DNA of 64,000 bases from an uncultured Sutterella sp. (GCA_900543805.1 UQTE01000010.1:1-64000), one strand, 5' to 3'. Positions 41,809 to 51,173 are shown, counted from the stretch's first letter. The notes: generated from the sequence alone by a model not told the origin. A program made the numbers and translations.

Positions 41809-41876
41809 TTTCGATGGTCCCCGTAACGTTCGGCGGGAGAATCGGAACGTCTTCCGACTCGATGAGAGGCCGCTCA

Positions 41877-41891
41877 TCCCACTTTTTCCCA
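41877..41891 (-). promoter_or_regulatory. MraZ operator boxes
   Basis: Two TGGGA motifs at a 10-bp period (minus strand; + strand TCCCA at 41877-41881 and 41887-41891) lie about 70-83 bases upstream of the mraZ start and just downstream of its -10 element. This fits the known MraZ site of tandem TGGGN repeats. A third box is not obvious. Confidence 0.75.
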
Positions 41892-41904
41892 CCAGATCCT
41901 GAGC

Positions 41905-41933
41905 ACTTTACTCAGAGCGGTCTTCGGGGTCAA
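41905..41933 (-). promoter_or_regulatory. Sigma70 promoter of the dcw cluster
   Basis: On the minus strand TTGACC (+ 41928-41933), a 17-bp spacer and TAAAGT (+ 41905-41910) lie about 97 bases upstream of the mraZ GTG, immediately before the MraZ boxes. Confidence 0.7.
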
Positions 41934-41975
41934 GAAAAAGACGGTATTTTTTGCAGCTCGTTACGGGGCCCGGAA

Positions 41976-42011
41976 GGAAAAAGGGAGCCGCGGATCCCTC
42001 CGGCGACTCCC
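41976..42011 (-). terminator. Terminator downstream of the acyl-CoA synthetase
   Basis: On the minus strand the arms GGGAGTCGCCG and CGGCTCCC (imperfect) are followed by TTTTTCC. It begins about 20 bases after the stop of the upstream gene and insulates the dcw promoter. Confidence 0.7.
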
Positions 42012-42029
42012 CTTCGGCGCCCCTTTGCC

Positions 42030-44135
42030 TCAGCGGTCGAGGCGGATGCGCCCGTCCACGGCCACGGGCTCGCCCGTGCGGTCCGAGACGATCAGCGGAT
42101 TGATGTCGAGTTCGACCACTTCGGGGTAGTCGGCCACTAGCTGCGAGAGGCGCAGAAGCGTCTCTTCAATGCGGTCGATCTGCGCGGGCGTCGTCCCGCG
42201 GGCGCCCTCGAGAAGCGCGAACGAACGAATCGAACGGACCATGTCCGAAGCGTCCTGATCCGTAAGCGGCGCGACGCGGAAGTTCACGTCCTTGAGCACC
42301 TCGACGAAGACGCCGCCGAGACCGAACATGAGAAGCGGACCGTACTGCGGATCGGTGGCGACGCCGCAGACCATCTCGCGCGAACCCTTCACCATTTCCT
42401 GGATCAGCACGCCTTCGAGCCCTTCGAGGAGTCCCTTTTCCTCGAGTCGGGCGACGAGGTCGCGGTATTCGCGGCGTAGCATTTCGGCGTCGGTGATGTT
42501 GACGCGCACGCCGCCCACATCGGTCTTGTGCGAAGTCGTCTTCGACGTCATCTTCATGACGACGGGATAACCGATGCGGTCGGCCGCCGCCACGGCTTCG
42601 TCCTCCGTCTTCGCGAAGGCCGCGCCGCACACGCGGATTCCGTAGGCTTCGAGAACGTCGATGCTCTCGCGGGTCGTGAGCTCAAGGCGCCCTTCGGAGC
42701 GCGCCGCGGCGAAGATCGCGTCGACGCGCGCGCGGTCGACTTCGAAGCTCGGCACGACCCCTTCGGGACGGCTCTCCCAAAGGCGCTGCTGATTGAGGCG
42801 CATGAGGCCGTCGGCCGCCTCCTCGGCGTACATGAAGAAGGGCATGTTGACCTTCTTTTCCGAGAGGTTCGAGAAGAAGTCGTTCTTCGTCATGAAGACG
42901 CCCACGACGGGCTTTTCGGGGTGACGCGCCTTGATTTCCATGAGAGCGTCGGCCACGTCCGTGTCCTTGAGGCCGAGGAAGGGAAGATAGATCACCATCA
43001 CCATGTCGACGCCTTCGTCGGCGATCACGGTTTCAAGCGTCTGCTTGTAGTGTTCGATTGGCGCCGAGGCGATCATGTCGACGGGGTTCTTCACGGAGGC
43101 GGCGGCGGGAAGGAACGAACGCAGCTTCGTCTTCGTTTCGTCGGAGAGCTGCGTCATCTTCATGCCGTACTCGCACACGGCGTCGGTCGCCATGATGCCC
43201 GGCCCCCCGGAATTCGTGATGATCGCCACGCGGTCGCCCTTCGGAATCGGGCTCGTGGCGAAAACCTTGGCCGTGGCGAAAAGCTTCTGAAGCGAGAATT
43301 CGCGGATGACGCCCGACTGGCGAAGGAGCGCGTCGGCCGCCTTGTCGGCGCCGGCGAGCGAACCCGTGTGGGAGGAAGCGGCGCTCGCGCCCGCGGCCGA
43401 ACGCCCGGCCTTCAGGGCGAGAACGGGCTTTTTCTTCGAGATGCGGCTAGCAAGGAGGCGGAAGTTCGCCGGATTCTGAATCGACTCCATGTAGAGGAGA
43501 ATCTGCTTGACGTCATCTTCGTCCTCCCAGTATTCCAGCGCCGTCTCGGCGTTGACGTCCGCCTGGTTGCCGATCGAGATGAACTGAGAAAAGCCGAGGT
43601 TGAGGTCCTTGAGGATGTTGAGGATGCCGCCGCCGAGCGCGCCCGACTGAGAGACAAAGCCGATGCCGCCGCGCTCGGGAAGGCTTTCGGCAAAGCACCC
43701 GTCGAGCCGCACGTCGGGGTGCGTATTGACGACGCCGAGGCAGTTGGGCCCCACCGCGCGCATGCCGTAGCGGCGGATGCGTTCGAGAAGTTCCTTTTCG
43801 AGGGCCGCCCCTTCGGCTCCGGTTTCCTTGAAGCCCGCCGTGATGATGCACAGCCCCCGGATGCCCTTGGCGTGGCATTCGTCGACGGTGGAGAGAACAA
43901 AGTTGCGGTTGACGACGACGATCGCGAGATCCACGTCGCCCGGAATTTCGCCGACCGAACGGTACACCGTGCGCCCTTCGATGACGCCGCCCTTCGGATT
44001 GACCGGATAGATTTCTCCCCGGAAGCCGTACTCGGTCAGACGCTTCATCAGGTCCGATCCGATGGTGTGCGCGCGCGTGGAGGCGCCGATCACGGCGACG
44101 GCGCGGGGCTTCATGATGTTGTCCAAAATGCCCAT
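42030..44135 (-). CDS. ADP-forming acetate/acyl-CoA ligase, single chain
   Basis: This 701-residue nucleoside-diphosphate-forming acyl-CoA synthetase has its alpha- and beta-type domains fused. It has an N-terminal CoA-binding Rossmann domain (about 1-130; AVIGASTRAHTIGSDLM), a succinyl-CoA-synthetase-like domain with VSQSGALGGG (about 161-170), the phospho-His loop SSHTGSLAG with His256, then a C-terminal ATP-grasp domain (about 480-700; VVMKMTSKTTSHKTDVGGV). The family interconverts acyl-CoA plus ADP and phosphate with acid, CoA and ATP. Unlike the lysine acetyltransferase Pat, no GNAT domain is present. Energy gain from acyl-CoA by fermentative metabolism is plausible; the substrate is unknown. 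Confidence 0.88.
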   Translation of the reverse strand: MGILDNIMKPRAVAVIGASTRAHTIGSDLMKRLTEYGFRGEIYPVNPKGGVIEGRTVYRSVGEIPGDVDLAIVVVNRNFVLSTVDECHAKGIRGLCIITAGFKETGAEGAALEKELLERIRRYGMRAVGPNCLGVVNTHPDVRLDGCFAESLPERGGIGFVSQSGALGGGILNILKDLNLGFSQFISIGNQADVNAETALEYWEDEDDVKQILLYMESIQNPANFRLLASRISKKKPVLALKAGRSAAGASAASSHTGSLAGADKAADALLRQSGVIREFSLQKLFATAKVFATSPIPKGDRVAIITNSGGPGIMATDAVCEYGMKMTQLSDETKTKLRSFLPAAASVKNPVDMIASAPIEHYKQTLETVIADEGVDMVMVIYLPFLGLKDTDVADALMEIKARHPEKPVVGVFMTKNDFFSNLSEKKVNMPFFMYAEEAADGLMRLNQQRLWESRPEGVVPSFEVDRARVDAIFAAARSEGRLELTTRESIDVLEAYGIRVCGAAFAKTEDEAVAAADRIGYPVVMKMTSKTTSHKTDVGGVRVNITDAEMLRREYRDLVARLEEKGLLEGLEGVLIQEMVKGSREMVCGVATDPQYGPLLMFGLGGVFVEVLKDVNFRVAPLTDQDASDMVRSIRSFALLEGARGTTPAQIDRIEETLLRLSQLVADYPEVVELDINPLIVSDRTGEPVAVDGRIRLDR

Positions 44136-44226
44136 GGAGTCCTCTCAGTTCGTAATGGGTGAGCGCGCCTTCGCGGCGCGTAACGATGAAAAGAGAGTGT
44201 AGCGATTTTCGGGACGCCGACAAAGC

Positions 44227-44262
44227 AAAACGCACCGTCCTTTCGGATGAACGGTGCGTTTC
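44227..44262 (-). terminator. Terminator of rnpB
   Basis: The arms AAACGCACCGT and ACGGTGCGTTT flank a loop of about 13 nt. On the minus strand the hairpin is followed by a short T-run (TTTTGCTTTG). It lies about 20 bases beyond the RNase P RNA 3-prime end. Confidence 0.8.
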
Positions 44263-44279
44263 GGAAGAAAATCCAGGCG

Positions 44280-44583
44280 CAAAAGCCGAGCTGTAAGCCG
44301 GATTATGTTCCCGGGAAAGTCCCGGGTGACGATCATTCATCTAGGACGTTGCTCGCGCAACGCCTCAAGCCATCTACCCGCGGCCGGATCGGGCCGATCC
44401 GTTGGCCGCCTATTTGATGTTGCTCCCCGTAGAGATTGCCCGTTTCACCCGACCCGAAGTCGGCTCGTCTCTGTTGCTCTAATCCGCGCCTCACGGCGGA
44501 CAGGTGTTACCTGCTACGGCGCCCTGCGGAGTCCGGACTTTCCTCCCGCGGTTGCCCGCCGACGATCGTCCGCTCGCCTTTCA
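44280..44583 (-). ncRNA. rnpB: RNase P RNA (class A)
   Basis: On the minus strand the hallmark 5-prime segment GGAGGAAAGTCCGGACTCC (44528-44546) and the 3-prime segment TAATCCGGCTTACAGCTCGG flank about 304 nt of structured RNA. The ends pair as P1 (AAAGGCGAGC with GCTCGGCTTT, one mismatch). The internal AGGTAACACCTG and GGGTGAAACGGGC segments are also typical. It is the catalytic RNA that matures tRNA 5-prime ends. The ends are approximate to within about 5 nt. Confidence 0.95.
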
Positions 44584-44730
44584 CGCAAGGATGGAACTCT
44601 ACAGGATTTTTCGGCGGGTCGGGGGAAATTTGCAATTTTTCTGCGATCTTGTCACGAACGACGGCGAGCGGTTGTGGGAGAATGTCCCGTTTCCCGTACA
44701 CAACACAGAATTTCTCTTTCGGAGACCATC

Positions 44731-45900
44731 ATGCAACACGCCACCGTGCGTTCCGCACTGGCCGCTCTCGGCTGCGCCGCCCTTCTCGGCTCGGCTTCGG
44801 CCGGCACTCTTTCGGACGTTTTCTCGGCCGTCGTCGACACGACGCCCGCCGGCCTCGCCCGTTCGTCCGCCGAGCGCGACGGATCTTGGGGCGGCTTCTG
44901 GGAAGACACGAAGCGCGGCTCCGAGTACATCATGGAAGAGGGCAAGACGCTCCTCGTGCTCCCCACCTACACCAATCACCCGCGCTGGGACTGGGACAAC
45001 AAGGATCAGGAAAACGGCTATCCCTTCGGCATGGGGCTTGCCCGTCAGGTGATTGACGAACACGGCAACGAACGCATGTTCTTCCTCGTGAACTTCGTCG
45101 ACTCCAACTACCGAATCGAACCGATGGTCGGCTACTCCTGGGTGGCCCGCTATCCGATTTTCAACACGGGCTGGCACTACGGCGCGGGTTACCTCGCCGG
45201 GATCACGGTCCGCGGCGACTACTACTATCTGCCGGCGCCGCTGCCGTTGCCCGTCGCCAAGATCGGCAACGACTGGTTCAGCTTCTACGGCACCTTCATT
45301 CCGTTCACGAACGTCTTCTTCTTTTACAGCTCGTTCACGTTCGACGACGTCCAGAGCCGCAAGATGCCGCTTCCCGCGACGAGCCCCTGGGCGAAGAATA
45401 CCGACTTCGTCTACGGCGGCTACGGCTTCACCCGCACCGACAACGGCGAGGAACACTCGCCCTCGCGCGTCGACAGCGACACGTCCTGGCACGTGGGCTG
45501 GCGCCACTACTCGGGCCGCAGCTGGGCGACGGACCTCTCCTACCGCAAGTCGACCCACGCGGTCACGCGGGCGGCGGGTCCGGGCGAATACGATCTCGAC
45601 GTCGAAATGCTCGCGCTGCAGATTCAGTACAACATCGACGCCTTCGACAGCTTCCGCTTCTATGCGGGCGGCGGCATCGGCTATTCGCGCGCCGAGAATT
45701 CCCGCGGCGACGATGACGACAGCATCCACCCGGTTCTCTCGATGGGCGCCACCTACGCCGTGACGGACCATCTCTTCATCGACGCTTCGATGACGACCTC
45801 CTTTGCGCGCTTCACCGGCGTCGCGGAGGACCGCCACGACGACTACGCCATCCGCGCGATGCCCGTCGACTTCGCCCTTTCGGTCGGCCTTGCCTTCTGA
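44731..45900 (+). CDS. PagP palmitoyltransferase fused to a second barrel
   Basis: This is a 389-residue exported protein. A signal peptide ends near residue 24 (ALLGSASA). Residues about 52-206 match PagP, which moves palmitate from phospholipid to lipid A in the outer membrane: an N-terminal amphipathic helix (WGGFWEDTKRG), catalytic His83 (TYTNHPRWDW), Asp124-Ser125 (NFVDSNYRIEP) and YLAGITVRGDYYYLPAPLPL, ending FFFYSSFTFDD. After a Pro/Ser linker (about 207-223), residues 224-389 add amphipathic strands typical of an OmpW/OmpA-like 8-stranded barrel (FVYGGYGFTRT, FRFYAGGGIGYSR, HLFIDASMTTSFA) and a terminal Phe (DFALSVGLAF). The Gly88-equivalent is Ser136. GGAG lies 9 bases before the ATG. 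Normal PagP is about 185 residues, so this is a tandem-barrel fusion. Confidence 0.85.
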   Translation: MQHATVRSALAALGCAALLGSASAGTLSDVFSAVVDTTPAGLARSSAERDGSWGGFWEDTKRGSEYIMEEGKTLLVLPTYTNHPRWDWDNKDQENGYPFGMGLARQVIDEHGNERMFFLVNFVDSNYRIEPMVGYSWVARYPIFNTGWHYGAGYLAGITVRGDYYYLPAPLPLPVAKIGNDWFSFYGTFIPFTNVFFFYSSFTFDDVQSRKMPLPATSPWAKNTDFVYGGYGFTRTDNGEEHSPSRVDSDTSWHVGWRHYSGRSWATDLSYRKSTHAVTRAAGPGEYDLDVEMLALQIQYNIDAFDSFRFYAGGGIGYSRAENSRGDDDDSIHPVLSMGATYAVTDHLFIDASMTTSFARFTGVAEDRHDDYAIRAMPVDFALSVGLAF

Positions 45901-45922
45901 GGACGATTCGAAAACCCTTCGC

Positions 45923-45956
45923 AAGGCGCCCCGCCCTCCGGCCGGGCGCCTTTCTT
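45923..45956 (+). terminator. Terminator after the PagP fusion gene
   Basis: The arms AAGGCGCCC (45923-45931) and GGGCGCCTTT (45944-45953) pair around a loop of about 12 nt, followed by CTT. It lies 23 bases after the stop codon, so the gene is monocistronic. Confidence 0.8.
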
Positions 45957-46084
45957 ATACCGTTCGCAACGCCTTTTAATGGGATCTTCAGCGTCGGACG
46001 GCTACAATCTCGTTCATTCTTATGTTTTTGTCCCAGGAAGTCCCCATCCGCGACTTCCGACCTTCCGAATTTGGAGACTCTACG

Positions 46085-47365
46085 ATGGATCGCAATGAAG
46101 CACTTTTTGACCGTGCCCGCGAAGTCATTCCCGGCGGCGTGAATTCCCCCGTCCGCGCATTCCGTTCCGTGGGCGGCGCCCCCCGCTTCATCCGCCGTGC
46201 CAAGGGCCCCTACATGTGGGACATCGACGACAAGCAGTACATCGACTACGTCCTCTCCTGGGGTCCGATGATCCTCGGCCACAACGACGACCGCGTCACG
46301 GCGGCGCTCCATGAAGCCGTCGACCGCGGCATTTCGTTCGGCGCCGCCACCGAAGGCGAAGTCGTCATCGCCGAAGAAATCCGCAAGCTCGTTCCCTCGA
46401 TGGAAGAGGTCCGCCTCGTGAGCTCGGGCACGGAAGCGGGCATGTCCGCCATCCGTCTCGCCCGCGGCTACACGGGCCGCAACAAGATCGTGAAGTTTGA
46501 AGGCTGCTACCACGGCCACTCCGACTCCCTCCTCGTCAAGGCGGGCTCGGGCCTTCTCACCTTCGGCAATCCCTCGTCCGCGGGCGTGCCCGCCGGGATT
46601 ACGGAACACACGATCGTTCTCGAATACAACAACCCCGAACAGCTGCGCGAAGCCTTCGCCAAGTGGGGCGACGACATCGCCTGCGTCATCGTTGAAGCCT
46701 TCGCGGGGAACATGAACCTCGTGCGCGGCACGCAGGAATTCATCTCGACCATGCGCGAGCTCTGCACGAAGCACGGCGCGCTTCTCATCGTCGACGAAGT
46801 GATGACGGGCTTCCGCGTGGCGCTTCACGGCGCGCAGTCGCTCTTCGGCGTCACCCCCGACATCACGATGCTCGGCAAGGTGATCGGCGGCGGCATGCCC
46901 GTGGCGGCCTTCGGCGGACGCCGCGACATCATGGAAAAGATCGCTCCCTGCGGTCCCGTCTACCAGGCGGGCACCCTTTCGGGGAACCCCGTCGCGGTCG
47001 CCTGCGGCCTTGCGACCCTCAAGCTCATCCAGGAACCGGGCTTCTATGAAAAGCTCGGCGGCCAGGCGCAGAAGCTCATCACCGGCCTCACCGAAGCCGC
47101 GCGCGAAGCGGGCGTTCCCTTCTGCGGCGACAGCGTGGGCGGCATGTTCGGGATCTACTTCCTTGAAAACATTCCGACGGGCTTCGCCGACGTGATGAAG
47201 GCCGATCAGAACCACTTCAATCAGTTCTTCCACGGCATGCTCGAGCGCGGTGTCTACTTCGCGCCCTCGACCTTCGAAGCCGGCTTCGTTTCGATCCAGC
47301 ACACCGACGAAGTGATCGAGCGCACGATCGAAGCCGCCCGCGCCACGTTCCGTGAAATCAAGTGA
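46085..47365 (+). CDS. hemL: Glutamate-1-semialdehyde 2,1-aminomutase HemL
   Basis: This 426-residue PLP enzyme converts glutamate-1-semialdehyde to 5-aminolevulinate in the C5 haem pathway. It begins [26 protein letters not shown], the family start; the frame is open from 46022. PLP-binding Lys265 lies in [12 protein letters not shown], and [11 protein letters not shown] (about 234-244) supplies the cofactor Asp. A TACAAT hexamer at about 46002 is a possible -10. The dsbD-type gene begins 4 bases after the stop. Confidence 0.97.
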   Translation: MDRNEALFDRAREVIPGGVNSPVRAFRSVGGAPRFIRRAKGPYMWDIDDKQYIDYVLSWGPMILGHNDDRVTAALHEAVDRGISFGAATEGEVVIAEEIRKLVPSMEEVRLVSSGTEAGMSAIRLARGYTGRNKIVKFEGCYHGHSDSLLVKAGSGLLTFGNPSSAGVPAGITEHTIVLEYNNPEQLREAFAKWGDDIACVIVEAFAGNMNLVRGTQEFISTMRELCTKHGALLIVDEVMTGFRVALHGAQSLFGVTPDITMLGKVIGGGMPVAAFGGRRDIMEKIAPCGPVYQAGTLSGNPVAVACGLATLKLIQEPGFYEKLGGQAQKLITGLTEAAREAGVPFCGDSVGGMFGIYFLENIPTGFADVMKADQNHFNQFFHGMLERGVYFAPSTFEAGFVSIQHTDEVIERTIEAARATFREIK

Positions 47366-47369
47366 TCGC

Positions 47370-49538
47370 ATGGCTTCTTGGAAAATCCTTCTGACGGCGG
47401 CGGGAGCGCTTCTCGCCGCCGGCGCCTCGGCGGCGGACTCGGGCTGGCTCAACGCCATCGACCGGGCGGCCGCCCCCAAGGAGGCCCCCAACGTCCGCGT
47501 CGAGCTGATCGCCCAGAACAAGGCCCTCACGCCGCAGGCGAAAAACACGCTCGCCGTCGTATTTCATCATGAACCGGGCTGGCACACCTATTGGCGCATG
47601 CCGGGCGAAGCGGGGCTGCCGACCTCGTTCAGCTTCGTGACGCCCAACGGGTTCCAAGCGCATACGCCCTCCTTTCCGCTCCCCGAACGCTTTCTGACCT
47701 CCGGACTCGTCACCTACGGCTACGGCGGGGAGACGATCTTTCCCTTCCAGCTCGACGTACCGCGCCGCACCGCCTTCGGTTCGCGCCAGACCGTCACCGT
47801 GAACGTTTCCTTCCTTGCCTGCAAGGACGTCTGCGTTCCGGGCGAGGCGAGCGCTTCGATCCGCCTGCCCGTCGCCGTCCGTCCCGATCCCGGTCCCAAC
47901 GCGGCCCGCATCCAGGCGGCCGAGCGGCTCATCCCCGAAGTCGTCGCGAACGAACACGTGACGGCGACGATCGAAGAGAACCGCCTGCGCATCGACGTGC
48001 CCGCGCAGACCGGCAAGATCGCCGAATCCCTCACCTTCTTCCCGCTCGCCGCGGACGCGATGGACATCAAGGTGGAACCCGTTTTGCGCCGCCATGAGGA
48101 CGGCTCGAGCGAACTCCACCTGCGCGCCGCCGACGTCTTTGCGGGCGCGCCCCGGGAGACGCTCGACGGCCTTCTCATTGCCGACGGCGGCCCCGGAAAG
48201 GGCGGCTGGGCCGTGGAAATGTCGATTCCCGTGACGAAGGGCGTCGTCGAACCCCTTCCGGCGACCGCTGCCGCGGCCGGAAACACGGCTTCGCAAGCGG
48301 GCCTTGATTCTCCTCAGGGTCCCTCGCTCACCGCCTGGACGGCCGTCACCTTCGCGCTGCTCGGCGGGCTGATTCTGAACCTCATGCCCTGCGTCTTCCC
48401 GGTGCTGAGCCTCAAACTCCTGCAGCTCGTGGAGGGCGCCAAGAAGGGAGAACCTCTCCTTGCGCACGGCTTCGTCTTCACGGGCGGCGTCCTCACGACG
48501 ATGCTTCTGCTCTCGGGAACGCTTCTTGCCCTGCGGTCCGCGGGCATGGCGCTCGGCTGGGGTTTTCAGCTGCAGTCTCCCTGGGTCATCGCGCTTTTGA
48601 TGCTCCTTTTCGCCGCCATCACGCTCAACCTCGCCGGCCTCTTTGAGTTCACCGCGGGGTCGTCCCTCGGGGGCGTCGCGATGGCGAAGAATCCGAAGAA
48701 GGGGCTGCGAAGCTCGTTTCTCACCGGCATGCTCGCCGTCATCGTGGCGAGTCCCTGCACGGCGCCCTTCATGGGCGCGGCGCTCGGCTTCGCCGTGACG
48801 CAGCCCGCGCTCGAGGCGCTCGCCGTCTTCCTCGCGCTCGGCTTCGGCATGGCGCTCCCCTGGCTTTTGCTCTGCCTCATTCCGGGATGGGCCGCCTGGC
48901 TTCCCAAGCCCGGTCCCTGGATGGACACCTTCCGCAAAGTCATGGCCGTTCCCATGGCGCTCGCCCTTGTGTGGCTCGCCTGGGTGCTGAGCCGTCAGGT
49001 TTCGACCGCGGGACTGCTCCTCGCCGTCGCGGGCGTCGCGGCGCTCGGCATTTCGCTCTGGCTTTTCGGCCGTCGTCAGTGGGGCAAGCCCGCGAGTCCC
49101 GTACTGATGGCCGGAACGGCGCTCATCGCCGTCGCCTCCGTCTTCGTCATCGGATCGGGCGTCGTGAGCGAAGCCGCCCAACGCGAAACTTCGGGCCGTT
49201 GGGCCCCGTGGAGCGACGAAGCGGTTGAAACGGCGCTCGCTTCGGGCCGCCCCGTCTTCGTCGACTTTACGGCCGCCTGGTGCGTCACCTGTCAGGCCAA
49301 CAAGGTGGCGGTCCTCAATACGGACGCCGTAACGAAGGCGCTCGACGAAGGAAACTTCGTCACGCTCGAAGGCGACTGGACGAACCGCGACGAACGCATC
49401 TCGGAAGTGCTCGCCCGCTACGGCCGCACGGGCGTGCCGCTCTACCTCGTCTACTCTCCCTCGGGAGAGGTGACGGTCCTTCCCGAACTGCTCACGGGAG
49501 ACACCGTCGTCGAGGCGCTCCGCAAGGCGGCGCAGTAA
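47370..49538 (+). CDS. DsbD/ScsB-type protein-disulfide reductase
   Basis: This 722-residue protein would carry reducing electrons from cytoplasmic thioredoxin to the periplasm. A signal peptide (about 1-21) precedes a periplasmic N-terminal domain with paired Cys151 and Cys155 (SFLACKDVCVPGEA). A membrane core of about eight helices carries redox Cys in NLMPCVFPVLS and ASPCTAPFMG. A C-terminal thioredoxin-like domain has DFTAAWCVTCQANK. The large N-terminal domain (about 290 residues) is closer to the ScsB/DUF-type variant than to E. coli DsbD. The ATG at 47370 is 4 bases after hemL; the partner protein is not encoded nearby. Confidence 0.9.
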   Translation: MASWKILLTAAGALLAAGASAADSGWLNAIDRAAAPKEAPNVRVELIAQNKALTPQAKNTLAVVFHHEPGWHTYWRMPGEAGLPTSFSFVTPNGFQAHTPSFPLPERFLTSGLVTYGYGGETIFPFQLDVPRRTAFGSRQTVTVNVSFLACKDVCVPGEASASIRLPVAVRPDPGPNAARIQAAERLIPEVVANEHVTATIEENRLRIDVPAQTGKIAESLTFFPLAADAMDIKVEPVLRRHEDGSSELHLRAADVFAGAPRETLDGLLIADGGPGKGGWAVEMSIPVTKGVVEPLPATAAAAGNTASQAGLDSPQGPSLTAWTAVTFALLGGLILNLMPCVFPVLSLKLLQLVEGAKKGEPLLAHGFVFTGGVLTTMLLLSGTLLALRSAGMALGWGFQLQSPWVIALLMLLFAAITLNLAGLFEFTAGSSLGGVAMAKNPKKGLRSSFLTGMLAVIVASPCTAPFMGAALGFAVTQPALEALAVFLALGFGMALPWLLLCLIPGWAAWLPKPGPWMDTFRKVMAVPMALALVWLAWVLSRQVSTAGLLLAVAGVAALGISLWLFGRRQWGKPASPVLMAGTALIAVASVFVIGSGVVSEAAQRETSGRWAPWSDEAVETALASGRPVFVDFTAAWCVTCQANKVAVLNTDAVTKALDEGNFVTLEGDWTNRDERISEVLARYGRTGVPLYLVYSPSGEVTVLPELLTGDTVVEALRKAAQ

Positions 49539-49555
49539 TCCCACTCCGATACGCC

Positions 49556-49590
49556 AACGGGCGGCCCGTCAGGGACCGCCCGTTTCGTTT
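49556..49590 (+). terminator. Terminator after the DsbD-type gene
   Basis: AACGGGCGG (49556-49564) pairs with CCGCCCGTT (49576-49584) across an 11-nt loop. The T-tract is interrupted (TTCGTTT). It lies between the convergent dsbD-type and dacB genes. Confidence 0.7.
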
Positions 49591-49610
49591 GGTGCGCAAG
49601 GCCAAGAGCT

Positions 49611-51173
49611 TCAGTGCTCGTACGCCCAGAGAATCACGTTGTCGAGAAACGCCTGCGCGCCCGGAAGACTTTCCTTTCCGTTCACGCCCGCATAGAGGGC
49701 GTAGCGCTTGCCGCTCTTAGCGTGCACGTAGCCCGCGATGCTTCGCACGTCGCGCAGAAGGCCCGTTTTCATCCGGCCCCAGGAAACGGCCACCTTGCGC
49801 CTCGCCATCGTGCCGTCTTCCCCCGTGATGGGTAGCGACGCCATGAATTCGGGCGCGTAGGGTCCCTGCGCCCCCGCCGCCAGCACCTCGGCCATGAGGC
49901 GCGCCGTCACGCGCGTCTCGCGCGAGAGGCCCGAGCCGTTTTCCATGTAGAAGTGCCGCGCGTCGATGCCCCGGTCCCGCAGCCACGCCGAAATGACCGC
50001 TCGGGCGTCGTCGAGCCGAACGGCACGGTGATGTTTTCCTTCCTCGACTTCGATCTTTTGGTCCAGCGCTTCCTTTTCCACTGCGGCGTAGCCGAGCGTG
50101 AGAAAGAGGTGCCGCGCCATCGGGTTGTTGGACCACTTGTTGACGAGCCGCACGACTTCGCCCGCGTCGGGCGAAACGTGCGTGAGAAGGCGCCGCGCGT
50201 TTTCAGGAACCGCGCCCTCCCTCACGCGGCCCGTCCAGGCGCCGCCCTTTTGCGTCCAAAGGCCTCGGAAGAGCCGCTCGAGGTACTCGTTCGCCTCGAA
50301 TCCGATCACGTTGAAGTTCTTCGCGCCGCAGGCGGCGGGAAGCGCCCCGGTGAAGCGCACGCGCACGGTCCCGTCCTTACGCCGCTCGAGTTTGTAGCCG
50401 AGCGCCGATTTCCAGTCGCCGCAGCCGCCCTTTTTGCGAAGCGCGATCGTCTTGGGCGCCGTCACGCCGGCGAGGCGCGGGAGCATCACGATGTGCGCCA
50501 CGCCCTTTTCCGGATCGGGCGTCATCTCAAAGCTCAGGTTGCGGTAGTTGACGAGCGCGGCGTCGGGCGGCAGGTTGTAGGGGCGCGAGCCCCGTCCGTC
50601 GAAGGCGTTGCGGTTCGTTTCGGGAACGTCGAAGAAGGACCGATCGACCACGACGTCCCCTTCGATGCGGCGGATGCCCTTTTCGCGAAGGCGCGTGAGT
50701 TCGAGGTCGAAAGCCTCCAGGACGAAGTTCGGGTCGCCCCCTCCCTTGATGTAGAGGGGCGAGCGCAAAACGCCCTTGGCGTCGGGCTCCGCCTTCTCGT
50801 CGGCGTAAAAGCCCGTGTACCAGCGGTAGTGACTGCCGAGCGTTTCGAGCGCCACGAGGGTCGTGACGACCTTGGCGCTCGAGGCGGGGGCGACGGACAC
50901 GTCGGCGCGGTGCAGCAGAACCGGGCGGACGCGCGTCACGTTGGAATCCTTCTCCGTGCGGCGCACGTCGTCGACGGGCAGGACCGCGATCGTCACGTCC
51001 TTCAGATCGACCTTCCAACGCTTCGCGGCGCGGAGCAATTCGGCCGGCAGCGCGTACGCCTTCGCGCCCGCTTCGGGCGCGGGCGTTTGGCTCCACGACG
51101 GCGCCGAGCCCGCGAGGAGTGCGGCAACGAGACCGGTCAGAGCGAAGCGCAGAATCGCACGGTTCATTTCCAT
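49611..51173 (-). CDS. dacB: D-alanyl-D-alanine carboxypeptidase DacB (PBP4)
   Basis: This is a 520-residue class C penicillin-binding protein with carboxypeptidase/endopeptidase activity on periplasmic peptidoglycan. A signal peptide ends near residue 28 (APSWSQ). The catalytic SxxK is S98-S-A-K101 ([11 protein letters not shown]), SxN is SNN ([12 protein letters not shown]) and KTG lies in [17 protein letters not shown] near the C-terminus. A large inserted domain separates the first two motifs. The ATG at 51173 has GGGAG 6 bases upstream; the open frame continues to 51341 across the groES promoter region and is not used. Confidence 0.93.
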   Translation of the reverse strand: MEMNRAILRFALTGLVAALLAGSAPSWSQTPAPEAGAKAYALPAELLRAAKRWKVDLKDVTIAVLPVDDVRRTEKDSNVTRVRPVLLHRADVSVAPASSAKVVTTLVALETLGSHYRWYTGFYADEKAEPDAKGVLRSPLYIKGGGDPNFVLEAFDLELTRLREKGIRRIEGDVVVDRSFFDVPETNRNAFDGRGSRPYNLPPDAALVNYRNLSFEMTPDPEKGVAHIVMLPRLAGVTAPKTIALRKKGGCGDWKSALGYKLERRKDGTVRVRFTGALPAACGAKNFNVIGFEANEYLERLFRGLWTQKGGAWTGRVREGAVPENARRLLTHVSPDAGEVVRLVNKWSNNPMARHLFLTLGYAAVEKEALDQKIEVEEGKHHRAVRLDDARAVISAWLRDRGIDARHFYMENGSGLSRETRVTARLMAEVLAAGAQGPYAPEFMASLPITGEDGTMARRKVAVSWGRMKTGLLRDVRSIAGYVHAKSGKRYALYAGVNGKESLPGAQAFLDNVILWAYEH

